DNA of 34,151 nucleotides from CAZGQY01 sp964528035 (lineage in GTDB: Bacteria; Pseudomonadota; Gammaproteobacteria; Methylococcales; UBA1147). The translations under genes were made by a program, and so were the position numbers. The notes under the pieces were generated by a model that saw only the letters and a list, made by a program, of their open reading frames with translations, had not been told where the DNA came from and did not search any database. Below are positions 9,128 through 18,700 of the stretch, piece by piece; position 1 is the first letter of the stretch; each line of letters opens with the position of its first letter. The stretch spans positions 1 to 34,151 of the forward strand of contig CAZGQY010000022.1 in the NCBI GenBank assembly GCA_964528035.1. The letters run 5' to 3'.

Positions 9128-10144
9128 ATGAGTGTGCTTAGTTTACCGGATTCCTCGGACACTCGTTTCAAGCTCCTGCAATGTTGGTTGAAAAATCTAA
9201 ATATGGCAGTGGAGTCTATAGAACCGGCTTCCAGTGATGCAAGTTTTCGGCGTTATTTTCGTGTTTTAACTGAAGGGCGTTCGCTGATCGTGATGGATGC
9301 ACCTCCAGCTAAAGAAGATATCCGCCCGTTTATAGGTGTGGGTGATCTGTTCGCTGCGGCGGGTATAAATGTTCCAAATATTCTGGAAAGAGACGAGAAA
9401 CAAGGGTTTTTGCTGTTGAGCGACATGGGTTCAGTCAGTTATCTGCAGGGTTTGAATAGTGAAACGGTATCTCCTTTATATCAGGATGCTATTCGGGTTA
9501 TTAATAGACTACAGCTTAATGTTGATACCCGTTTAACTGGATTGCCTATATATAATGAAGCGCTGTTGTCGCGCGAATTGAGTCTTTTCAATGAGTGGTT
9601 TTTAAAGGGAAGGTTAAGAATGTTTATCAGTGACAAGGATGCAACAATATTGCAAAAACTGAGTAATATTCTGATTGAATCTGCACTTGAGCAGCCTCGC
9701 GCGTGTGTTCACAGGGATTATCATTCTCGGAACCTGATGATTGTCGAGTCAGGAAATCCAGGCGTACTGGATTTTCAGGATGCAGTCGTAGGGCCGTTCT
9801 CCTATGATCTGGTTTCTTTGCTAAAAGATTGCTATATATCGTGGCCGGAAATTATGATTGACGCTTGGGTATTTGAATATCATAAGGCTTTTTGTTCTAA
9901 GTCTATTAGTTTGGAGCAGTTCACAAAATGGTTTGACTGGATGGGCTTACAGCGTCATTTGAAAGCGATTGGTATCTTTTCGCGCCTGCATATTCGTGAC
10001 GCTAAGGCAGATTATTTATCTGATATTCCACGTACTATGAATTATGTTTCTTGTGTGGCTAAGAAATATTCCGAATTACACGAATTTGATGAATTCCTGC
10101 ATACCGAAATCATTGGGCGTATCGGTGAGGTCACTTCTGAATGA
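9128..10144 (+). CDS. amgK: N-acetylmuramate/N-acetylglucosamine anomeric kinase
   Basis: AmgK phosphorylates the anomeric carbon of MurNAc (and GlcNAc) in the MurU recycling route that bypasses de novo UDP-MurNAc synthesis. The 338-residue protein is an aminoglycoside-phosphotransferase-fold kinase: nucleotide-binding strand SSDASFRRYFRV (about 38-50), catalytic loop HRDYHSRNLM (near 195-204) and metal-binding LDFQDAVVGP. Its stop overlaps the start of murU by four bases (ATGA at 10141-10144), so the two are translationally coupled. The same pair lies beside lptD in Pseudomonas, which supports the specific assignment over a generic antibiotic kinase. Confidence 0.9.
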   Translation: MSVLSLPDSSDTRFKLLQCWLKNLNMAVESIEPASSDASFRRYFRVLTEGRSLIVMDAPPAKEDIRPFIGVGDLFAAAGINVPNILERDEKQGFLLLSDMGSVSYLQGLNSETVSPLYQDAIRVINRLQLNVDTRLTGLPIYNEALLSRELSLFNEWFLKGRLRMFISDKDATILQKLSNILIESALEQPRACVHRDYHSRNLMIVESGNPGVLDFQDAVVGPFSYDLVSLLKDCYISWPEIMIDAWVFEYHKAFCSKSISLEQFTKWFDWMGLQRHLKAIGIFSRLHIRDAKADYLSDIPRTMNYVSCVAKKYSELHEFDEFLHTEIIGRIGEVTSE

Positions 10145-10812
10145 AGGCAATGATTCTGGCTGCAGGGCGAGGTGAAAGACTAAGACCGCTTACAGATCAT
10201 ACCCCCAAACCTTTATTACAAGTGGCAGGGAAACCTATTATTCAACACACTATAGAATCATTGGTTAAAGCAGGGTTTTCCGAGCTGGTCATTAATCTAG
10301 CCTATCTGGGCGAGCAAATAGAGTCGACTCTGGGTGATGGTAGTCGTTTTAACGCACAATTGCAGTATTCGTATGAAGGTGAAACCGGACTGGAAACAGC
10401 GGGTGGAATTATTCATGCATTGCCATTGTTGGGGGAAGGGCCTTTCCTTGTCGTGAACGGTGATATTGTCACCGATTACCCGTATCAAAACCTGATAACA
10501 AGATCGATCAAGTTAGCACACCTTGTATTAGTGCCCAATCCTGCGCATCATCAGTGCGGAGATTTCGCCCTCTGTGGTGATTCGGTGTGCAGCGATGGTG
10601 ATCCTTTTTATACCTTTAGCGGAGTGGGTTTGTATCGTGCCGAAATGTTTTTCGATAGAGAACCGGGGAGGCATCCTTTAGCTCCGATATTGCGGGAGGC
10701 CATGATGAATACACAGGTCAGTGGAGAAATTCATGAAGGGTTTTGGATGGATATGGGAACTGTAGAGCGTTTACGTTTGGCTGATGAAAAATTGTTATTG
10801 GGTAGTGAGTAA
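10141..10812 (+). CDS. murU: N-acetylmuramate alpha-1-phosphate uridylyltransferase
   Basis: MurU converts MurNAc-1-phosphate and UTP to UDP-MurNAc, completing the salvage route begun by AmgK and potentially lowering dependence on MurA and so fosfomycin sensitivity. The 223-residue protein has the nucleotidyltransferase signature MILAAGRGERLRPLT followed by PKPLLQVAGKP, the metal-site motif NGDIVTD and a C-terminal FWMDMGTVERL. Length matches Pseudomonas MurU. It is coupled to amgK by a 4-base overlap. A small hairpin with a GAAA loop (TCAGC GAAA GCTGA, 10813-10826) begins right after the stop codon but lacks a T-run. Confidence 0.92.
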   Translation: MKAMILAAGRGERLRPLTDHTPKPLLQVAGKPIIQHTIESLVKAGFSELVINLAYLGEQIESTLGDGSRFNAQLQYSYEGETGLETAGGIIHALPLLGEGPFLVVNGDIVTDYPYQNLITRSIKLAHLVLVPNPAHHQCGDFALCGDSVCSDGDPFYTFSGVGLYRAEMFFDREPGRHPLAPILREAMMNTQVSGEIHEGFWMDMGTVERLRLADEKLLLGSE

Positions 10813-10966
10813 TCAGCGAAAGCTGAGCGGGAAACGACTGTTACTACTATCCTAAAAAGGTGAACGTCAAAAATACTTGCATTAAAATAACCTCTATCCC
10901 AACAATGCTACCAATGTTGTAAGTGTTGACTGAGCTTGATATTGTTAAATATTTGCAGCTCTCGAA

Positions 10967-12445
10967 TCACAACTCGATACATAGGTTGGTTAATGGCAAA
11001 CTGACACAGACCCTAATAGTTTCCCGGCCATTACCAGATTCAATACCGGTATTGTTATCCACTACGCGTCCCGATGTTTTGGTTACCTTACATGTATGGC
11101 AAATACCCTTGCGACAGCCGTAAACCGGTGTGAGTCCATTTAATTCGGCGCTGATCAGGATGCTTTCGGAAGTACTGGCTTTTACTGTTTGCTTTGATTC
11201 TGAAAATACTATTTCTACTTCATTGTTTATCGGAGACCTTTCAGAGTCTGGCTGCGAATAATTGGTATCCATTTGTATGCTATCTTTTTCTTCGTTCAAT
11301 GGTTGGTAAAGAGATGATAGATCAAAGGGTTCTGGTCGAAGCGTTTCTTTTGCGTTGGGAAAAGAAAATTTAATGATACGTATCCATACGGTTTTAAATT
11401 GTTTCGTAAACGATCCTGATTCATAGGGAATGCCATAGCGCGCGCATATATTTTTAACCTCGATACTCAATTGTGGATAGCGATAACCTGGAACATCAGG
11501 GAATAGATGGTGTTCGATATGATGGCTGAGGTGGCCGGTCATAAAGTGGAACAATGAACTGCCTTCGATGTTTCCTGTACTCAATATCTGTCGAGCGTAC
11601 CACTGTCCACGGCTTTCATTTTCACACTCTTCAGGCTTGAAGAAGCTTACATTCTCTATAAAATGCCCGCAGAATATAATTGAAAATTGCCATATATTCG
11701 TCAGTGCTCTGGCGATCAGATTTGCAATGAGTACAGTGAGGAAGAACGGACCCGCCATTGCGGGATAAAATATATAATCGCGAAAAATCTTTTTAACGGC
11801 CTTACGTCGGTATTGAGCCATTTTTCTGTAAAATTCTGACCACGGGGGACGGGGCTCAACTGCGGGTGGGCGCCATGCTTTAGGCATCACGAATTCGGGG
11901 GTTCTGGCGTCATGTAATGATGCCAGGTGTTGAAAGTCCAGAGCCATAAATATTGCGGTAAAGACCTGCAACAGGTGTGAGGGGTTCCATTTTATATCGT
12001 CAGAGACGCGAATAGATCCGTAACCGATGTCGTAATCTTTGCCAATAATATTTGAATTGTCATGATGGACGACGTTATGTGAATGCTTCCACTGTTCGGC
12101 GGGTACGACTACGTCCCATTCATAGGTTTTTGAATTTAATTCAGGGTCGTTTATAAAATCATATTGGCCATGTAGTACATTATGACCAATTTCCATGCTC
12201 TCAATAATTTGTGACGCAGATAGGCCCAGTACTCCGATAATCAGCGCAACAGGGTTCCATAATAGTGCACCGCCGAGAATCAAAATACGACTACTGAATT
12301 CCAGTATGTTTTTAATTGAAACCACACGCCGGATATAGTTTGCGTCGGTCTCACCGACTTGTCCGAGGGTGTTGATATATAACTGGTCAAGCTCAAACTG
12401 AAATGCTTCCAGTTGATTTTTGGGCTTAACTATTTTGCTTTGCAT
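10967..12445 (-). CDS. Fatty acid desaturase fused to 2Fe-2S ferredoxin
   Basis: A 492-residue two-part protein. Residues 1-350 form a membrane di-iron acyl desaturase with three histidine boxes: GHNVLH (H88, H92), HSHNVVHH (H121-H128) and HIEHH (H309-H313), plus hydrophobic segments around 52-76 and 228-265. After a polar linker (about 370-407), residues 408-492 form a plant-type 2Fe-2S ferredoxin with C444-x4-C449-x2-C452 and C480. The enzyme thus carries its own electron donor; a reductase would still be needed and is not in the window. Its start is 29 bases after the second desaturase, so the two are probably cotranscribed with the patatin gene. Substrate and regiospecificity cannot be read from sequence. 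Confidence 0.88.
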   Translation of the reverse strand: MQSKIVKPKNQLEAFQFELDQLYINTLGQVGETDANYIRRVVSIKNILEFSSRILILGGALLWNPVALIIGVLGLSASQIIESMEIGHNVLHGQYDFINDPELNSKTYEWDVVVPAEQWKHSHNVVHHDNSNIIGKDYDIGYGSIRVSDDIKWNPSHLLQVFTAIFMALDFQHLASLHDARTPEFVMPKAWRPPAVEPRPPWSEFYRKMAQYRRKAVKKIFRDYIFYPAMAGPFFLTVLIANLIARALTNIWQFSIIFCGHFIENVSFFKPEECENESRGQWYARQILSTGNIEGSSLFHFMTGHLSHHIEHHLFPDVPGYRYPQLSIEVKNICARYGIPYESGSFTKQFKTVWIRIIKFSFPNAKETLRPEPFDLSSLYQPLNEEKDSIQMDTNYSQPDSERSPINNEVEIVFSESKQTVKASTSESILISAELNGLTPVYGCRKGICHTCKVTKTSGRVVDNNTGIESGNGRETIRVCVSLPLTNLCIEL

Positions 12446-12474
12446 TTAGTCTAATCTCTTATTTTTAACCTGCT

Positions 12475-13596
12475 TTAAACACCCACAGCACTTCGATGTT
12501 TAATGATTTCGGCAGATTCTGATGAACCCAGTTGTTTTAATATCCTGATATGCGACCCGACTGCAGCAGAGAAAGTGGGAAAGCAATGATAAGGGATTCC
12601 GTGATGACGGGCGGCATCTTCGACGATACCGCGAATCGCCGGGTAATGAACACTGCAGATTTTGGGGAATAGATGGTGCTCTATCTGATGGTTTAAGCCA
12701 CTTACGTACCAGGTCAATAAGCGATTGTGGGTGGCAAAGTTTGCGGTGGTTTTCAGTTGGTGTATGAACCATTCGTCTTCGATCCGGGCATTGTTGTCAG
12801 GCTGAACGAAATCGGTCACATCGACGACATGGGCCATTTGGAATATTACCCCCAATATGAATCCTGCGACCATATTCATGACTAAATAGCCAAAGATAAT
12901 TTGTTGCCACGGTAAATCAATTAGAATTAATGGTAACACTATCGTCCATAGTAGATTAAAGGCTTTAAAGCCGAACATTTGAATGATTTCTGATTTCGGG
13001 CGTCTGGGGTTTTGGTACGGTCCCAACTGAGTCACGAACATATAGCGATAGTCTTTTACAAATATCCAATTGATGGTTGTCAGTGAGTAAAGAAACCAGG
13101 CATAGATATACTGAAAGCGGTGATGCCAGTAACGTTTGGATCCTGGTGATAAACGAACCATGGGGTCAGCCACCTGGATATCTTCATCCATGTTCATGAC
13201 GTTGGTGAAAGTATGGTGGATGCCGTTATGGGTAATCTTCCAAAGATATCGATTGGCACCGAGGATATCGAAAGACATACCCAGCAGATTGTTGATTTGT
13301 GGTTTTGATGAGAAAGCACCGTGTAGTGCATCGTGGCCGACAAAACCCATCGCCGCAAAGCCTATTCCCATGCTGACGGCCAGTAGCAGCATGGTTGCTG
13401 GTTCGAACTGATTGCTCAAAATGAGCAAATAGGAACCAAAGATTACACTAATAAGGATTGCCGTCTTTATCCGCATCTCGGTATTGGCTTTGTCCGAAAG
13501 GTCGTTGTCATGAAAATATGCTTTTACACCAGCTTTAACCTCGTGTGTAAAAGCGGATGCCGGGACATTTGAGAATACTACTTTGCGGTCGCTCAT
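12475..13596 (-). CDS. Front-end-type fatty acid desaturase
   Basis: A 373-residue membrane desaturase with boxes GHDALH (H88, H92), HNGIHH (H123-H128) and QIEHH (Q304-H308). A Gln in place of the first His of the third box is the hallmark of front-end (delta-5/6 type) desaturases. Unlike most eukaryotic members there is no N-terminal cytochrome b5 domain; the ferredoxin fused to the next gene product could supply electrons (inference). Four membrane segments are visible, about 45-85 and 210-255. The start is four bases after the stop of the patatin gene, so tight cotranscription is expected. Specificity is not predictable; linoleoyl-CoA desaturase is a common database label for such proteins. 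Confidence 0.88.
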   Translation of the reverse strand: MSDRKVVFSNVPASAFTHEVKAGVKAYFHDNDLSDKANTEMRIKTAILISVIFGSYLLILSNQFEPATMLLLAVSMGIGFAAMGFVGHDALHGAFSSKPQINNLLGMSFDILGANRYLWKITHNGIHHTFTNVMNMDEDIQVADPMVRLSPGSKRYWHHRFQYIYAWFLYSLTTINWIFVKDYRYMFVTQLGPYQNPRRPKSEIIQMFGFKAFNLLWTIVLPLILIDLPWQQIIFGYLVMNMVAGFILGVIFQMAHVVDVTDFVQPDNNARIEDEWFIHQLKTTANFATHNRLLTWYVSGLNHQIEHHLFPKICSVHYPAIRGIVEDAARHHGIPYHCFPTFSAAVGSHIRILKQLGSSESAEIIKHRSAVGV

Positions 13597-13600
13597 AGTG

Positions 13601-14803
13601 TCAGGAGTCAGGGATAAATCCTGGCGGTTGTTTTTTCCAGGGGTAACCGTTCACGCCCATTTCATAACCCAATTTATAGAGCTTACTCATGTACACCGGG
13701 TCGAAACCCTCGGCCGGTTTTTCGGTAAAGCTGGAAGGAATGTAAGCCAGGTGGAAATCATTGCCGTCGCGCTGGCACAACGCATAGATCTGATACAGGT
13801 CACCAATGCCCTGGGTTCTAATGAGAGAATCAATGGTTCGGGATGCGATCGGTAGGACACTGCGTTTGATGCCCTGGTAATCGGGATCGAGAAATGAATT
13901 TCTGATTACATAAACATTCGGTTTACCTTTAACTTTCAGTTTGGCGGTTATTTTTGGCCAGTCAACCGCAGCAGGATAGATGAAAACCTGGGATCCTGTG
14001 CCGCCATCGACATGCATTTCGTCATAGTGTTCGCCGTCAGCCTCGACCGGGATAATCACCGGAGGAAATGCGATAGGTATTGCCGCCGAAGCCCTTAATA
14101 CATTGTGTATAAGATCCGCTTTTTCAGGATGATCACTGGCGGCAATGGCACCGATATTCCAGATAACTGAACGACCCGCATCAAGATTAACTGTTCCTAC
14201 AAACAGACGTCGGCCGCGCTTATGTTGTTGGGCAATCGCTTCGATGACATCACTGTTAATGTATTGGGCAATCAGTTCCCGAAGTGGCTGGGTATCGGCC
14301 ATGGAATCGCTGAATGCTGCAGAGATAATGCCTCTATCCTCTGCGATATCCTTGGTGCTTGTGGTGGTGTAGACCTTTTTTAATTCATCGTCGTAGTCAG
14401 AACCAAGAAACGCAAAGGGCGCTGTCAGCGCACCGGTACTGACACCGGTAACCATCATAAACTTTGGTCGTGTACCGGATGCTGTCCACCCCTCAAACAG
14501 TCCTGCACCGAATGCTCCGTTGGCGCCACCGCCGGAGATCGCCAGATAGTGATGAGCTTGATTGTAAACACCGGAAAAATTGCTGCGAAATTCCTCATCT
14601 GTATACGATTCAAATTTTTCCAGAGAAAATTTGGGCCACTCGTCACCCCAGAAACGTGCTTCCGGGATACCCGGGACAACTGCTGTAAGGGTATATTCAG
14701 GAGGTAATGGATTGCGTTCCGGAGCGCTGGCGCAACCGGTCAGGATGATCAGGAGAGCGACTGTACACCATTTGATCGCTCGTCCAGAGAATAGATAAAA
14801 CAT
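13601..14803 (-). CDS. Patatin-like phospholipase lipoprotein
   Basis: A 400-residue patatin-family lipid acyl hydrolase. The oxyanion motif GGGANGAFGAG (91-101), nucleophile elbow GVSTG (Ser122) and catalytic Asp in DGG (Asp266) are all present, so the Ser-Asp dyad is intact. The N-terminus is a lipoprotein signal with lipobox LTGC (Cys24) followed by Ala, predicting an outer-membrane-anchored enzyme. The ATG at 14803 was chosen because AAGGAG at 14810-14815 lies six bases ahead; starts at 14818 and 14824 overlap this site. It heads the apparent phospholipase-desaturase-desaturase operon, suggesting acyl chain release or remodelling linked to desaturation (inference). Confidence 0.9.
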   Translation of the reverse strand: MFYLFSGRAIKWCTVALLIILTGCASAPERNPLPPEYTLTAVVPGIPEARFWGDEWPKFSLEKFESYTDEEFRSNFSGVYNQAHHYLAISGGGANGAFGAGLFEGWTASGTRPKFMMVTGVSTGALTAPFAFLGSDYDDELKKVYTTTSTKDIAEDRGIISAAFSDSMADTQPLRELIAQYINSDVIEAIAQQHKRGRRLFVGTVNLDAGRSVIWNIGAIAASDHPEKADLIHNVLRASAAIPIAFPPVIIPVEADGEHYDEMHVDGGTGSQVFIYPAAVDWPKITAKLKVKGKPNVYVIRNSFLDPDYQGIKRSVLPIASRTIDSLIRTQGIGDLYQIYALCQRDGNDFHLAYIPSSFTEKPAEGFDPVYMSKLYKLGYEMGVNGYPWKKQPPGFIPDS

Positions 14804-14809
14804 ATAATA

Positions 14810-14815
14810 CTCCTT
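14810..14815 (-). promoter_or_regulatory. Ribosome binding site that fixes the patatin start
   Basis: AAGGAG on the minus strand, six bases before the ATG at 14803. It lies between two earlier in-frame ATGs (14824 and 14818) and the chosen one, so those cannot be the start served by this site. Confidence 0.75.
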
Positions 14816-14967
14816 CATTATCATTTCAATTTTGTGCCCGATTATACATGGAATTTAGGTCAACACTGAATGTCTCCTAATAGAGGCCCTGTTATCAATA
14901 ATTTTTTCAATTCTTCTGAATTGGGAGCAAGCGGGCATATGCCACCGGTTAGGTTGTTGTAACAGCG

Positions 14968-15678
14968 TTACAGATCCATAGAACTAGGATCGGCAGATGA
15001 GGGCGGCCCTTGAATTGGGATATCAGTAGCGTCATATTTGCCACTGCTGCTGTTCAATGCGCCCGACGCACTTTCATAATCAGGGGGTGGTAAGTGGACA
15101 CTGCCATATTCGTTGGGTGGTGAAGATGGAGGTGAAGAAGTAGTGGTCGAACTTACTGGTGGTGATCCGTTTTGACGTAGAGTTATCTGCATATCCGAAT
15201 TCCGAGAACCTAATTGCGGTGCCGGTTTGCGTGGACGTAAAGATGGCGCTCCATTTAGAGGTAAAGGTGACGATCCGTTTATTGGTGTTGTTCGGACTAC
15301 GGTGCTAGGTACTGGCCCGTCATTGCCGGACATCACACCGCCAATTGGTGGGGATTGGAATACTGATCTTTGTTGTGGTTCAGAAGAAGGTGGTAGGCTC
15401 AACGGGTTTGCCTCCGGTGGAGGGCCTTTTGGACCAGTCGTTGTTGACACGGAGGGAGCCTCGGCCGCAGTTGGCGGCGGCGTGTTGCCGCCTTGACGGC
15501 CTACGCTTTTAATGTTATCGACTACACTCTCGGCAACGTTATCTGCGCCCTTTGCAGCTTTATTTATAGCCTTAACGATATCGTCTAAAAAACCTGCAAA
15601 TGATTCCGAACTGAGCAAGACTAAGAATAGAGCGAAGATCATTCCAGTAATCGGGCTGTATTTTTGCCTCTTGAACAT
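14968..15678 (-). CDS. Secreted proline/serine-rich protein with PPxY motif
   Basis: A 236-residue protein. ATG at 15678 was chosen because AGGGGG (15685-15690) lies six bases ahead and a signal peptide follows directly (hydrophobic core IFALFLVLLSS, cleavage after SFA, residue 28). Residues 29-60 form a likely amphipathic helix (GFLDDIVKAINKAAKGAD...). The remainder is disordered, dominated by Pro, Ser, Thr and Gly, and carries PPNEY (187-191) and LPPPDY (196-201), the latter a perfect PPxY motif. There is no cysteine. It starts 28 bases after the stop of the large Cys-rich protein and is probably cotranscribed with it. No family recognised; function unknown. Confidence 0.75.
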   Translation of the reverse strand: MFKRQKYSPITGMIFALFLVLLSSESFAGFLDDIVKAINKAAKGADNVAESVVDNIKSVGRQGGNTPPPTAAEAPSVSTTTGPKGPPPEANPLSLPPSSEPQQRSVFQSPPIGGVMSGNDGPVPSTVVRTTPINGSSPLPLNGAPSLRPRKPAPQLGSRNSDMQITLRQNGSPPVSSTTTSSPPSSPPNEYGSVHLPPPDYESASGALNSSSGKYDATDIPIQGPPSSADPSSMDL

Positions 15679-15706
15679 TTTATACCCCCTATGAAATGGC
15701 CACGGA

Positions 15707-18700
15707 TTACTTAACATCTGAGCACATCGGTAATTTAAAGGCAACAACGATTTCCGCGATACCAACGGGGTCTAGTGATTCCCAGGGAAAGTCGGCGGCG
15801 GGATTGCGTTTCTCTGCGCCGGTCATCGCAGTTTCGATGATGGTATCCACGGAGGCTTCGTCAATCGTTTGGGAAAGTTTATTATCCAGCTCCTTGCGAA
15901 TCGCTTTATTGTATTGCTTTCTTACCTCAATCCCATGGACACCTTTGCCTACATATATCGCCGAAGTAATCACTGCGCCGATGGTTGCGTCCAGAGTCAG
16001 ATCCGAAGCTATGGACTTGGCGCCTTTAATCAAACTGGAACGCAATGACCTCCGAACCTGATCCTTTAGAGCTTTCTTTGCTGCTAATCTTGCGGCGGCC
16101 TTGATGGCAATTTTACCACCCAGCTTGCCGGTGCTGGCTGCTGCTTTGGCCGCAATTACGCCAGGAGTTGCTGTGCCTAAAGAGGCAGCAGTGATGGCGA
16201 TGCCACCCGCAGTGATGAGCGGGGAGCTGATTTGTTCACTCAGGACTGCACCACAGTCAGCGTCCGTTCGTGCACAGGCGGCGCCACATACTACCGGATG
16301 GCTGCTCGGGCACTGTTCCCAGCATACCGGTCCGATTGGATCGTGGGTTTTTGGGCAAGAGGTGTAACACAGTCCACCGGCATCCATTGTTTCTCCAGCG
16401 GCACATTGTCCCACTTTGGGTGGATTGACGTAACTCTTGCGGGTGCAGGAAAGATCGAATTGACCAAGCATGTCTCCGCCTGTCGGATCTTTACAGACGA
16501 CCTTTGAGGGACGACAAATGCAGCATCCGAATGGTTCGTACCCCGACTTACACTTTGGATAGGCCATGGGTCCCGACCATTCGCAGGAGCCAGAGCCGCC
16601 ATTTTGGCTCTCGCAAAGACCGAAGTCCCAGGCAGCATAACCCGCTCCACGACCGTATTCGTTGAATCGGCAAAAAGCACCCTGATCTGAACTACCTGTC
16701 GGACAGTCTTGCCAACACACCCCCGCAGTTGCTCTGAAGCCAGCCTTGCAATTGCCATAACACAATACGCCAGCTCGAGCCTGGCCTGATCCGCAACTTT
16801 GGGGGATGGTTCCGACCCCGCGACCGTAGCTATTCTTCCAACAGGCCGGTGCGGAGTTGACCGCTTCTGTTTGCTTTTTAACCAATTCTTCCAGTACTTT
16901 GGCAGCAAGTTCCTTAACGCGTTTTTGGGAAAGTTTTTCGATGTACGGTAATTGAATAATTGCGGGAGCCCCGAGTATTGCCTTAAACTCGGCCCCGAAG
17001 TACTCATCATTTTGGCTAAATCCGAGGGTATGCTCTTTTTTTATAATGACAAAACGAGTCTTTCCGGGTGCCACAGTGCCAATGGTCGTTGGTTCGTGAT
17101 CTTTTTCACCCTCTTTTACTGTGGTTTCTTCCTCCACTTTTTTGTCATATTCAAAGACCAGGACATCGGCTTTGCTGGTATTGCGCAGGGTGACTGTAAT
17201 TTCATTTTCGGGCGCGAGGTAGCATTGCTTTGGTGCCCCGGGTGCAGGGTCGCCGAACTTCCGGGTGGTGCAATCAACACCACTGATCGCGCGCTTTATT
17301 TTCCAGCGATTAGCCACGCCGAAATAGACCTCACGCGGGCCTTTGAATTTGCAGCGCTTACCTTCATCGGCGCACTTTACACCACGAGGGATGTAGGGGT
17401 GATCAGCAGGGGCGCTGAATGGAAGATTAATCGATTGTTTAGCCTCAATACCGGCAACAAAAAAGTCTCCGCTCCAGGCTTTGCCTTGCTGGGTAGCCAA
17501 CCTTTGGGATGGATACATCGTGTGAGTGAACTGTTGGCCTGGTGCTAAATTACGCAATAGCAAGGATTGTTCTGCCGGATCAACGTAGTGGTAAACCCTG
17601 ATATTCTCTTTAGCACGGTTATTCAGGGTCACTGTAACAGGTGCGAGGGCTGTCTGTTGCTCGGTGGTGGGAATATAGGGTAAATCGATGGATGCTGGCG
17701 CATCAGGACTGGCAGTGTAGTTGGCGCCCAGGGCCAGGCTATTCCTGCTGTTGGCGAAGGCCAGTTTGCGTCCTGCTTCTATGACGGCGAAATAGCTCAT
17801 ACCAGGATCGAGGGTCGCAAGGGACACGGGGTCTTCGCCGTTGGTTCCCAACAGAACTGCTAACAAAGTCAGGTCACTGCGATTTTTCATCATTACGGAG
17901 ACTTCGTTTTTGGCTGCGTAGTAGCAGTTTTTGGATACGTTTGGCGCCGGGTCACCGAATGCATCGATAGTACAATCAGAGCCACCGTTCGCGCGCCGCA
18001 CGACCCATCGATTGCCGGCACCAAAGTAAACATCGCGAAGCCCTGTAAAATCGCAGCGACCGCCCTGCTTGGCGCACAGTTTACCCCTGGCGGCGTAGGC
18101 TCGATCTGTCGGTGCACTAAACGGCACACTCACTGATTGATTGGCTTCGGTTCCGGCGACAAAAGCATCGCCGACCCAGTTGCTCTTTCTCGCAAATGCA
18201 AGCTTCTGCATAGGATGTAGCCTCTGTACATAATGCTCCCCCGTGGCTAAAGAACGCAGGTGAGAGGGTTCGTTAGTGGTGTCAAGGTAGTAGACCTCGA
18301 CCTGAGCTTTCGTTGTGTTCTCTATAGACACATTGACTTCCGACCTGCTGTCATCGGATTCAGAAATTACCTTGGTTGCGGCTTTGGCACCTTGAGTCGC
18401 TTCGTAGGGGACTGTGATCGCTTGCTCAGTAGCAGTGCCGGCCACAAACATCGAGCCTAGCCAGGCTTTGTTTTGTGCAAAAGCGAGCTGTTGTTTGGGG
18501 TATAAAAGTTGTACAAAGGTCTTACCAGCATCCAATACTCGCAGAAATGTCTGGTCTCCGGAGGGTGCTATAAAAAATACCCCAATTTCGTCGGCGCTGC
18601 CATTGGTTACCGAAATTTGGCTTAATGCAGTGGTCCTAACAGTGCAGCTCTTTGGAGTGTCGGGTGCTGGATCACCAAATACGGAAACCTTACAATCGAC

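Noticed and set aside
9128..10144. Aminoglycoside resistance kinase
   Set aside because: The fold is shared, but coupling to murU and position next to lptD identify the cell-wall recycling kinase.
11050..11062. DnaA-box-like TTATCCAC
   Set aside because: Single match inside the ferredoxin part of a coding sequence, with no cluster or AT-rich unwinding region.
14908..14923. CAATTC-TTCT-GAATTG hairpin near a T/A run as a terminator
   Set aside because: The T-run precedes the stem on the plus strand and becomes an A-run after it on the minus strand, so neither orientation fits an intrinsic terminator.
16291..17010. A 239-codon minus-strand open frame inside the large secreted protein gene
   Set aside because: It overlaps the gene in another frame. 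The product is arginine- and serine-rich with no signal, domain or ribosome binding site, while the main frame shows clear repeats and motifs.
16952..17548. A 198-codon plus-strand open frame opposite the large secreted protein gene
   Set aside because: Antisense shadow; no ribosome binding site and no recognisable domain, despite hydrophobic stretches.
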